From: Semisulcospira habei
Taxonomy: Eukaryota > Mollusca > Gastropoda > Semisulcospiridae
Length of the DNA: 64,000 nucleotides
Reading direction: 5' to 3'
NCBI GenBank assembly: GCA_036245525.1
Contig: BTPG01000004.1
Coordinates: 49,985,323-50,049,322 of the forward strand
Translations under genes and position numbers: made by a program
Notes under the pieces: model-generated
The model's input: the letters and a program-made list of their open reading frames with translations, nothing else
Told to the model about the DNA's origin: nothing
Database searches by the model: none
Shown: positions 22,427 to 33,300 of the stretch, one piece after another
Numbering within the stretch: the stretch's first letter is position 1
Layout of the letters: the number at the start of each line of letters is the position of its first letter

Positions 22427-22838
22427 ATCAAGTCTGATTGGCAATGAGGTGCATGGCAGGTATGGTCCTTCTGGCCTGACCAAAATGAACATACAGCTGA
22501 ATGTGAAGTTTTCACCGCATGAACCAATACTGGCTTCATTGCAGTGGATGAAGAAGTGAGCAGAGGTGATATACTTAGTCTAGAATTGTATCTGTTAATC
22601 ATTTTGGTTTGGCCAAAATGGTAGGATGCACGGTAGGGAAGTTAAAATTAATGTGGCTAGGTGGGTAGTAGACTAGGAAGGACTCAAAGATAAAGAAAAT
22701 TAATGTATGCCTGTTCACTGTTTCGACTTGCAGACACGAAAAGATATACAGCTACCCTTTAGGCATCTGGCTGTTCGATCTCGGTTTTACAAAAGTGTAA
22801 TGACTGCAAAACAATTTGCAGATTGTAGCATGGACAAC

Positions 22839-22843
22839 ACAAA

Positions 22844-22882
<39 letters not shown>

Positions 22883-22900
22883 TCACACACATTCACACAC
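22839..22900. repeat. AC microsatellite
   Basis: ACACAAACAAACAC then about 18 CA units, then two ATTCACACAC blocks. Confidence 0.95.
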
Positions 22901-23477
22901 TGAATTTGGGCGAGATTGCTTATTGACAAGATGGTATATGAGCGACTTGACTGGTAACCCAGAGATGAGAGAAAACAACAATGTCGAGGAGTGTGCCTTG
23001 TCACCTGTGCTTGCATTCCAGAGTTCCCCACGCACGTGTTGCGTCACCTGTATCGTGGGATGCAATGTAGTGGGCATATATTTAAGGTAAACAGTTTCAT
23101 GTGACAAATGCAATTTAGGCTTCAAAGGATTGCCTGCTTTCAAATGGTTTGCTAGGTCTAGCTTTGACTGTTAGTGTTCGGGTTGCCGGGTTTCAGGAAA
23201 TACGCGTTAAATTCAGTAGATCGGAAGTTTGTAATAGCTGCCCGATAGACTGTTTTGTGTTTGCTCATCGAGATAACCACGATTAAGCTGTCAGTTCATT
23301 TTATTGTGTAGCGGGTAAAATTGTGCTGCTAACTTTACACCTTGTCAGTTTCATTACCTATTCTGATGAAAATTGTGCTTCTAACTCTACACCTTGACAG
23401 TTTTACATTCTGTTAAAACATCGGAATTGTGAAACCTTTGTAACTTTAGATTAGTGGCAGTTAAATCAGAGCAAATT
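22901..23477 (+). promoter_or_regulatory. Intergenic side of Pez: candidate first exon
   Basis: Pez exon 2 has an acceptor, so a noncoding first exon must lie upstream. A plausible site is 23030-23090, with CACGTGTTGCGTCACC followed by a possible donor ATTTAAG/GTAAAC at 23090. Weak evidence, based only on position and motifs. Confidence 0.25.
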
Positions 23478-23764
23478 CAAAGAAGTACCCAACAGAGAAA
23501 GAAACACGCTTAGAAAAGACGGGTACAACACAATTTATTAATATTTCGGGTAAATACCCATTGTCAAAATAGACAAACAAACAGAGAGATTAGCCGCTAC
23601 TTATCTTCATTGGCAGAAGAATTGCCAATGAAGATAAGTAGCGGCTAATCTCGCTGTTTGTTTGTTTGTCTATTTTGACAAAGGGTATTTACCCGAAATA
23701 TTAATAAATTATGTTGTACCCGTCTTTTCTAAGCGTGTTTCTTTCTCCGTTGGGTACTTCTTTG
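23478..23764. mobile_element. 287-bp near-perfect palindrome (hairpin element)
   Basis: Arms 23478-23614 and 23623-23764 pair almost throughout: CAAAGAAGTACCCAAC on the left, GTTGGGTACTTCTTTG on the right, with centre TTGGCAGAAGAATTGCCAA. A worn relative lies at 35700-35930 (CTTAGATTAGAAAAGGACAA and TTGTCCTTTCTAAGCG). No coding sequence. Confidence 0.85.
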
Positions 23765-23900
23765 CATATTACGCGCTTGGCAGTCACCTTTTTGGTCTGG
23801 AGAGCAAATTCGGCTTGAAATTGGCAACAATAAGTTAAGTTATGAAGAAATTATACCATAAGATTTTGAAACAATGTCTTTTACAAGATTTGTGTGTGTG

Positions 23901-24013
<113 letters not shown>

Positions 24014-24104
24014 GCTCCTGTAACCGTGTGATTGTAGAGAGTACACTTTGTGCATATGAATGATGTGTAATAATATATCAGCTCTTTCCATTTTGCTGTT
24101 TCAG

Positions 24105-24356
24105 ATTATAAAGATCAACATCAACCTGTGTGGTTTGGATTTTAAATGATTCTGATGCATCGCTGACTGTGAAGTGAGAATCATGCCTTTTAAGTGGAGA
24201 TTACGGAAAACCAGGAGCTATGAAATATCATCAAAGAACTCCTTTATTGTCGGTGTTTATTTATTGGACAATTCCTTCCTGGAATGTACACTGAATTCAG
24301 ACAGCACTGGGCAGGAGTGTCTTGACAGCATTGCTCAACGGATTGAACTGTCAGAG
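24105..24356 (+). CDS. PTPN14: Pez exon 2: start codon and FERM F1 lobe
   Basis: Acceptor TGCTGTTTCAG. The ATG at 24183 is followed by [19 protein letters not shown], close to the vertebrate Pez start MPF-LRRTR-Y, which settles the start. 58 codons, phase 0, donor GTGAGG. Confidence 0.93.
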
Positions 24357-27300
24357 GTGAGGTTCTTTACTCCTTCTTTGTGTCTACCATCCAACTTCAA
24401 CATACTGAAAATTATTTCTGGGATATAATGTGCATGTTGTATGTCTTGTTTCCAAACCACAACCCTAATGGGCTATTCCAATGACCACATGGTCATCTGG
24501 ACACTTTCTAAATATTACACTTTACCTCCTGGGTTAACCCATTCATACTGAGGTTAAAAGCTTCAAATTTGCACACTGCCATATGCAGGCTACATTATAC
24601 TACTTGCAGATAAGGATATAGACCAATGGCTTCAGTTCAAGGGTAGTGCAGAATAGCTGCGCCAAGCTATTCTGGCACTACCCTTGAACTATTTTAGTCA
24701 AACTTATTTCATACATTGGTGTATTCCAAATGATAAGGGTTAAGACATATTAAATATAGGCACTAAATAAGTCTTGGCAGTGTTTTTTTTTTTTTTTCTG
24801 CTTGTTTTAGTAGCTAGGCTTTGCCTGAAAGTCAATGTGTCCTGGACAGGCATTGCCAAATGGAGCTCTTCTACTTTATTAAGTTTATTGGCATGACTAA
24901 CTTCACGACATGACACCCATGTTAACCTAGTGGCTGTCGGTAGCATGTTTGGTCAAGGTAATTCATGTAGGAATCACTTCAACCAGGCACACTACGGACA
25001 GCCAGAGGGTGAATGAAATGTGTGTCATCAGGAGCTGAAAGTTGAGTCACACCCGTAACATTTTTATGACACATTTGTAATTGTGATTCAGTTACAAATC
25101 TTTGCCTACCCTTCCCATACCATATTACGTGGTAGTCGTAGTATGATGCAATCACACCAGACACACGCACGTAGGGTTGTTGTAAAGAAACTTCACTCAT
25201 CTGCAACTCGTCACACATGGCACAAGGTTGTAGATCACACTGGAGTAACAGTTTCAACAATATTTTATTCTCACAATGCACTCTCACAGTCTCAGCACAG
25301 TGCGTCCACAAATGCATAGCTCTACACTTTGGTACACTGTCTTTCTACAATGCATCCACAATTCTGATACACTGCGTCTACCATGATATGGTCAAGAGTA
25401 CAACTGGGTGTCTAAATGGTGTGACAAGCACCCTGCATTTTCAAAAGCAAAATAATTTTAATATTTCATATAAATCTGATGTACCTTTGCATACATAAAC
25501 ATTGACACTAAGTAAAATTTGTATGTTATTTGCAGTTTGGTTGTTATTGAACTTTGCTTTGAAGTTTAAAGTTTGAACATAACATTTACAATGTCACACA
25601 TTTAACAATTCACAACAAGCACAAGCTGTAAGCAGTTTTTTGCATTTGTATGTTTCAAAGTATGTTCCCCAACCAGAATAAATGGTATGTCTATAAAAAA
25701 AACTGTTTTAACATAACTTTACACCATAATTTCCAAAAGCGACTAATTTTTAATTCTACTTGGAGAACTAATTTTAAAATATTATGCTAAATGCACAGAA
25801 ACAAGTCTATAATTAATTTAAGTGCAAAAGCCAATTGAAAAAAATAATGTTTACATAGTTCTGAATACTGACAAAGTTGTTCAATACACCTTCACTGCAA
25901 TGTTATTCTCATTTTTTATCTCATGCAATCAAATACAGCTTCTGTAAGCTAAAAATGACTACACTAGATGACTTTTATCTGCTGTTAACTATTCCAATAG
26001 AAAATAAGTAAATTTTTACAAACTGAGGCAAGATTTGGCACAAATTCAATTACATTCACAAGATTGAACATAACTTTACACCTTCACCAAATATATTTTT
26101 GGTCTCACAAGGGCAAATCACAAACTCTTGGGAAAAAATGAGTATGCATACCAATCCCACTAACAACCACAGCCATTATATAAAACTAGTGATGTTTATG
26201 TGATTTTCAAAAAGGGCTGTTGCAACTTTTCAAGTGTCTGTACATAACATTACACCTTCTGACTTGCACACAGAAAAAAATCTTAAGATTATTCAAGAAA
26301 AGTCTCTAAAGAAGACACTATCATCGAGCCTGCTTCACCTATAAGCAGTGTGCATACTGTTCTGGTAAAATTTAATTTGTTAGTCCATCATAATTACAGA
26401 AACAGCATCAAAAAGACAGAAAACAGGATGCATGAACAGAACTTTACACGGTCACATTCACACATTTGCCTTGTAACTTGACAAGTAGAATTATTTAGAA
26501 ATTTGTTGATTGCCTGTAGTGTACAAAAGAAGAATGACGTTTGCACTAACATGATTTCATGACAAAAACATGAAATAGAAAGGTAAAAAATAATGACATG
26601 GCGTGTTTAAACATAACATGACGACACAGGACTATTTTCTAAAGCACAAAAGTAAAGTTCAGAGTTATGAAATGCAGATTTGAAAGCTGTTTGTGATGAT
26701 ACAAGATAGTGCATGCCTAAAGGTTAATGCATAAATTTCAATGCACAATGGGAAATGTAATCATCATTGCATGAACGTAACATGACATGACGTAGAGTTA
26801 TGTTCATGAGGAATAGCTGTGACATTATCTTGTTTTGCAGTCACTAAAATTTTATAGGTCTTGAAATTCATATTTTATAGATTTATCTGGTTATCTTACC
26901 TACTTTATTGCAGGACTTACTTACTTACGCCTGTCACCCCTCCCCGGGTATAGGCCGTCAACGAGAGACCTCCAGCGACTCCTGTCCTGTGCTTCTCCTT
27001 CGATTTTACTCCAGGTGGTTCCCAGTCTCTTGATGTCTGCTTGGAGGTCTCGACGCCAGGTGTTTCTTGGCCTGCCTCTTTTCCTCTTTCCCTGGGGGTT
27101 CCATGACAATGCCCGCCTAGTGATACTGGAAGCTGGCTTTCTCAGACTGGACCAATCCATCCCCATCTTCTTTGCCCAATTTCATTCTCTGCTGTTATCT
27201 GCTCTGTTCTCTCCCAGAGTCTGACGTTGCTGATCTTCTCTGGCCAGTGGATTTTCAAAATTCTTCTAAGGCAACTGTTTATGAAGATCTGTATTCTGTT

Positions 27301-30300
27301 GACTGTGGTTTTTGTCAATCTCCAAGTCTCTGCTCCATATACTATAGGAGAACTGCTTTTACGTTGGAGTTGAAAATTCGGACTTTGGTGTGTTGTGACA
27401 GCTCTCTGGAACTCCACACTTTTTTCAACTGGAGAAAAGCTGCTTTGGCTTTACTGATTCGTGCTCTGACATCTGCATCAGTGCCGCCATTTTTGTCTAT
27501 GATGCTCCCGAGATAGGTGAAGGACTCCTCCTCCTCCAACGGGGTGCCAGCAAGCAAGACTGGTTCTTCCCTGGTTGTGTTCAGCCTCATTGTCTTTGTT
27601 TTCTGTTTGTGGATGGTGAGGCCCACTTGGGACGAGATGTCAGCAAGCCTTGTGGTCTTGTCCTGCATTTGTTGATGAGTATGGGACAGTAATGCCAAGT
27701 CGTCTGCAAAATCGAGGTCGTCAATCTGTGTCCACAGTGTCCACTGTATTCCGCTTCGTCTGTGCTCTGTGGTCCTCTTCATGCCCCAGTCTATGGCCAG
27801 TAGGAAGAGGAACGGAGACAGCAAAACCCCTGCCTGACACCGGTTCTGACCTGGAGCTCCCTGGTGAACTGCCCTTCGTGGATCACGCGACATGTCATGC
27901 CATCGTAGCTGCTCTTGATCAAGCAGACGAGCTTTGTGGGTACACCATAGTGTCGTAGGAGTTTCCACAGAGTCTCTTGGTCCACGCTGTCAAATGCTTT
28001 CTCATAATCCACAAAGTTGACGTACAGCGGGGAGCTCCACTCCAGAGACTGTTCCACGATGATGCAGAGAGTGGCGATCTGGTCTGTATATGATCAGTTT
28101 TTCCTGAATCCTGCTTGCTGGTCTCTCAGCTAGTCAACGGAGCTCTTCATTCTCTCTAGGATGATCCTGTTGAAGACCTTTCCTGGTACTGACAGCAAGA
28201 TGATTCCTCTGTAGTTGGAACACTTGCTGAGATCGCCTTTCTTGGGAAGCTTGATTAGGTACCCCTCCTTCCAGTCAGCCGGCATCACCTCCTCTTCCCA
28301 GATCTTTCCAAACAGTGGGTACAGCAGCTCTACTGTTGTCTCTAGGTCTGCTTTCAGAGACTCCACTGGGATGCCATCTGGCCCTGCTGCTTTGCCGTTC
28401 TTCAAAAATGCCACTGCTCTTCTGATCTCTTCCCAGCTGGGTCTGTCACAGCTGATGGGTAGGTCGGTATCTGCTGGCTGGATGTCTGGGGGGTCGGGTG
28501 GGGTGGGTCTGTTCAGTAACTCTTCAAAATACTCGGCCCATCTGTCGAGTTGGTCTGCTCTGTCTGCAATAGGCTTGCCTTCTTTGTCTTTTACTGGTCT
28601 TTCTGTATGGCCATACTTGTCCTACAATCTTCTGGTAATGTCGTAGAGCTGTTTCATGTTGCCGCTGCCTTTTCTGCCTCTGCTGCCAGGCTGTCTGTGT
28701 AGGCCCTCTTGTCTGCCCTGATACTACTCTTCACCTCGCGGTTGGCTTCCGAGTATTCCCCATGTGCCCTTACTTTGGCTGCTCTCGTGCGACTGTTGTT
28801 GACAGCTGCTTTCTTCTGCTTCCTCACTGAACTATCTTCTTCAAGGTCTGTGCCGACAGCCAGTCCTTGTGATGGTGTTTCCTGAACCCTACAGTGTCTT
28901 TGCAGGTTGAGTTCAGCGCCTCCTAACTGCCTTCCACTGCTGCTCTGTGGCGACCACCTCCTCTTCATTTACTAACTCCTGTAGCGCTTGAAAACGGCTG
29001 GACAGCACCAGTTTGAACTCTTCTCTAACTCCAGTTTCTCTCAGGAGGCCTACATTATAGCGCTGTCTTCTTGTTGTCTCTGTGCGGCTTTTCTTTAGCT
29101 TGAGCTTCATTCTTAAGGTAAGCAGATGGTGGTCGGAGGCGACATCTGCTCCCCTCCTCACTCGAACATCTTGAAGGGATCTTCTAAATTTCTTGCTAAT
29201 GCAGATATGGTCTATTTGGTTCTCTGTTGTATGGTCAGGTGAGACCCAAGTTGCTTTGTGTATTCTTCTGTGTGGGAAGATGCTGCCTCCAATGACAAGT
29301 CGGTTTAGAGCACAAAAGTCTACAAACCTCTCCCCGTTCTCACTCATCTCCGAGCCTAGTCTCTGTCTCCCCATCACCTCTTCGTATCCGGTGTTGTCTT
29401 CCCCTATTTTGGCATTAAAATCTCCCATGACGATGGTGACGTCTCGCTCCGCACATTTGTCCAAGGCACTCTGGAGTCGGTCGTAGAACTCTTGTTTCTC
29501 TTCCTCGTCACTGTCATTAGTGGGCGCATAACACTGGATGACATTCAGCTTGAGCTTTTTCTTGGTTCTAAAGGCTGCTGTGATAATTCTTGGCCCAAGA
29601 GGTTCCCAGCCCATCAGCGCTCTCTGTGCCACTTGTGACAGCATGAATGCTACACCTTCTGTATGGGGGGCATTCTCCTCTTCATGACCTGAATACAGAA
29701 TCATCTCCCCACTTAACAGCCTTTTCTGGCCAGACTGCGTCCATCTGGCTTCACTGATACCTAGCAGGGAAAGGTTGTACTTTTGCATTTCCGCTGCTAT
29801 CTGGGCGGCCTTGCCGCTCTGGTACATGGTCTTGATGTTCCATGTGCCCATGGTTGTATCCCTGGATAGAGAAGGCGGCTCGGTCCTGTGGCTTCCGAAG
29901 ACTTCCGGCTTTCACCACAGGACGTCATAAGTCTTCTGGTAGAAGAACCTTCCTCCTCCAGGAAAGGAATTACTGTTAGTCTTTTCGTCGGCGTTTTTGT
30001 AGCTATTTCCTTTTTTGCAGGGTGGGGAAGCTACCCCCACGCCCAACCCCCTTACTAGGAGGACCAGGGGTTTTCTGTCGGGGTCACCTTCCCTTAGACC
30101 ATGTTGGTTCACGGCACCTTATTTCATTCGGTGCACCCCTCTCACGAGGGACCCCCTATCCACCACCCAGGGGACGCGCCTCAACGCCATATGGTCCCAG
30201 CGCGAGGACTCCTTCTGTATGGGGGGCATTCTCCTCTTCATGACCTGAATACAGAATCATCTCCCCACCTAACAGCCTTTTCTGGCCAGACTGCATCCAT

Positions 30301-33300
30301 CTGGCTTCACTGATACCTAGCAGGGAAAGGTTGTACTTTTGCTCCGCTGCTATCTGGGCGGCCTTGCCGCTCTGGTACATGGTCTTGACATTCCATGTGC
30401 CCATGGTTGTGTCCCTGGATAGAGAGAGGCGGCTCGGTCCTGTGGCTTCCGAAGACTTCCGGCTTTCACCACAGGATGTCATAAATCTTCTGGTAGAAGA
30501 ACCTTCCTCCTCCAGGAAAGGAATTGCTGTTTGTCTTTTCGTCTGCGTTTTTGTAGCTATTTCCTTATTTGCAGGGTGGGGAAGCTACCCCCATGCCCAA
30601 CCCCCTTACTAGGAGGACCAGGGGTTTTCTGTCGGGGTCACCTTCCCTTAAACCATGTTGGTTCATGGCAATTTCATTCGGTGCACCCCTCTTGCGAGGG
30701 ACCCTCTATCCATCACCCAGGGGACGCGCCTCAACGCCATATGGTCCCAGCGCGAGGTTTATTGCAGGACGGCCCAAAAAATGAAATTGGTGTTTGTTTG
30801 TAACTTTACACAGTGCCTGTGATGTACTGATGGTGTAAAGTTATGTACAAACAAAAAAACAAAGACATGTTTATCCTAGAAGGTATCACATGATTTATTA
30901 TTATAAAAAAGTAAACAGCATCTTTTCAGCTATTGGTAGTTTTTTTTATATAAAGTGATTTTTGTGATTTTAGGTGATAAATGTTGAACGTAACTTTACA
31001 TCCCACAAAGTTGTGTCAAGTTATGTTCACGAGGAAAAATTGAAAAGAGTTTCAAATGTGTTGTGTACCAGCATATGCATAACTATTTTTATGTGTTGGC
31101 ATCATCTATTATATGATTTGCAACAAAATTTACCCTTCAACAAAAAAAATGTGCATACTGGTTTGAACATAACATTTACATGCCAGCACGCAGAAAAAAA
31201 TACAATAAAATTATTTCAACTGAACAAAATTTGGTATTTTGGGGCCTACCAAGGTCTTGTCTAAATAAGTATAGTGCTACTGTAGATTTATTGCAGAATA
31301 AGTGAAAAGAAAATAATATATATATATAAAGTTTGCTGGACTGCTTGAACATAACAATTTACACCCAAAATTTGGACGCTTACTGTAAACCTCATAAAGG
31401 GTTTCTTTCATCTATCAGTATCACCCATGCATCCTCTTCAAAACCTTGATATAAATTACTACACCAATTGTCTTTAGCAAAAACAGCAGATTAGTAGAGA
31501 TAAACAAGTGCCTAAACTGTTTGAACATAACTCAACATTTACACCATTCTGAGTACAAATCTTCAAAACTGGATCATTCGATTTTCTATGTAAGAACCTC
31601 AAACCTTTCATCATAAAAACAAAGTACATACTCTACTATACAAAATAATGCATAAGTTTTAATAATTGACCATTTGTCAAAATGTGTTGTGGTAGTATGA
31701 TTTCTGCTGACAAAATTTACAACACGTGTAAAGCAGGCTCTTATATTATTAAGGTGAAGTATGCAAAAGCAACTCACTCTAGAAAATCATCAACTCAATG
31801 GTAATTTAGGCCAACATTGCAAACATCTTGTGACAGTAAGTGAGTAACAGTGATTTTTCATAGTGCAGCATGCCTTTAAAAATCTGAGTTCCATGGAACA
31901 TGTGTAAAATGTGTCACGTTTTGTTCTCAAGTTATAATTCGGATTTGGTCAAAAAAACTGTGATAATGTCCCAAATTCTTCTGTGGTCACCCAAAGATCA
32001 TGTATCATTGGAAACCTTATCCAGTTCCCTACAAAATGATGTATGCCTTAGTTTGATCTGACCACTTCTGATAATTTTGTAGCAGGTTTTGTGAGGGAGG
32101 GTGTAGATTTTACCATTAGACACCCAGTCGTACTCTTGACCATATATAATGCACCAACACTGATACACTATCTCCTCTACAATGCATCAACACTTTTGAC
32201 ACACTGTGTCTCTCATACAATGTACCACATAATTCGATAACAGCCCCTTTTATACAATTACAGATTTCTAGAATAGTCCAGCAAACTATACAACTCAGCC
32301 AATCAGAAAATAAAACGTAACCAAAACTTATTAATATTCATTAAAAAGAACACTCTAGATCTAACTACATCCTTCCACTAACATCTAGGCACATTCCATA
32401 AATTTTGCTAATTGTAGCGCCAACATATGTATCATAAAGCTTTGAAGTCATATTTGAAGTCACTAGAAAAGTTGTGACCCTGCCCGAACCTTCCAGTCTA
32501 ATGTAGGTTAAACTTTACAACATTATACTAACGAAAATATGCATCATTCTATCTAGACAACAGAAATCGATCGCAATTATCCAAGCAAAATAAAATGAAT
32601 CCTACTAAAAAGGTGCATAATTCTTATCCAAAATAACTCGAATGAATATCGGCTCTTTCCTATGATCAACACACCCATATTTTCAAAAGAATAACACAAC
32701 CACAAACATAATATACCATAACATCCTCAGGCAAAAAAATTGTTGCTCACTTTGTAATACCACTCGCAATCTGTCCCCACCGTTAGTATGTTGACCCCCT
32801 TGCACATACAGCCACCAGTACTCTTCAGAGTACTGGCAGCTTCAAGCACAAAGGGTTTATAAATTTGGTGTAAGCAAATTGTATGGTGTGTTTGACAGGT
32901 CTCATTGCACTACTAGTGTTTTCACTTTCAGACAAGCTACTTCGGGCTGCGTTTCGTGACGAAAAAGCTGCAGTTCCACTGGGTGGATTTGGAACGCCCT
33001 CTGAAACGACAGCTGGACAAACATGCGCAGCCATCAAGCCACCCCCATTGCCTGTACTTTGGGGTCATGTTCTATGTGGCAGGGGCTCATAAGATAACAG
33101 ATGAAGTGGCCAGGTGAGATTGATTAAACAATTTGAAGGCGCAATCACCAACAGTTGACTTTCTGATAAACACTGGCATCAAATACTACTCTAAGCTGGC
33201 TTCCTGTTTATAATATGCTGCTGTTGTGCCATTAATCCATTTAGCGGTGCTCCGTGACTATGGATCAAACAGTTGCAGAAGTGTGAACTGCTCAGTCTGT

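Larger units (their letters stand above)
24357..25385. other. Pez intron 2, left part
   Basis: Holds the P2 hairpin at 24534-24743 and, from 25260, a short-unit minisatellite. No coding sequence. Confidence 0.4.
26917..30757 (-). mobile_element. RTE-type LINE, full length with duplicated 5' end, copy 5
   Basis: 3841 bp on the minus strand between exact 13-bp repeats TTTATTGCAGGAC (26904-26916, 30758-30770). The 5' end CCTCGCGCTGGGACCATATG is present twice, at 30757 and at 30208. From the inner start the order is leader, endonuclease (29851-28913), RT (28414-27342) and C-terminal tail with GTAAG repeats. Several frameshifts disable the coding region. It is inserted in the 175-bp-repeat element inside Pez intron 2. 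Confidence 0.9.
25386..32145. mobile_element. Inverted-repeat-bounded element with ~175-bp internal repeats
   Basis: Ends are inverted: ATATGGTCAAGAGTACAACT at 25386 and its near complement finishing at 32145 (AGTCGTACTCTTGACCATAT), about 35 bp each. After removing the RTE insertion the element is about 2.9 kb, AT-rich and noncoding. A motif near GAACATAACTTTACACC recurs at about 25575, 25709, 26066, 26241, 26433, 26609, 26773, 30795, 30985, 31151, 31346 and 31521, mostly 165-195 bases apart. Confidence 0.6.

Noticed and set aside
22707..23090. 127-codon frame over the AC repeat
   Set aside because: It depends on the microsatellite (repeated His/Thr) and has no similarity.
28913..29851. Host gene similar to craniofacial development protein 2
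   Set aside because: The sequence is the endonuclease of the RTE element with its target duplications. Such names come from mis-annotated retrotransposons.
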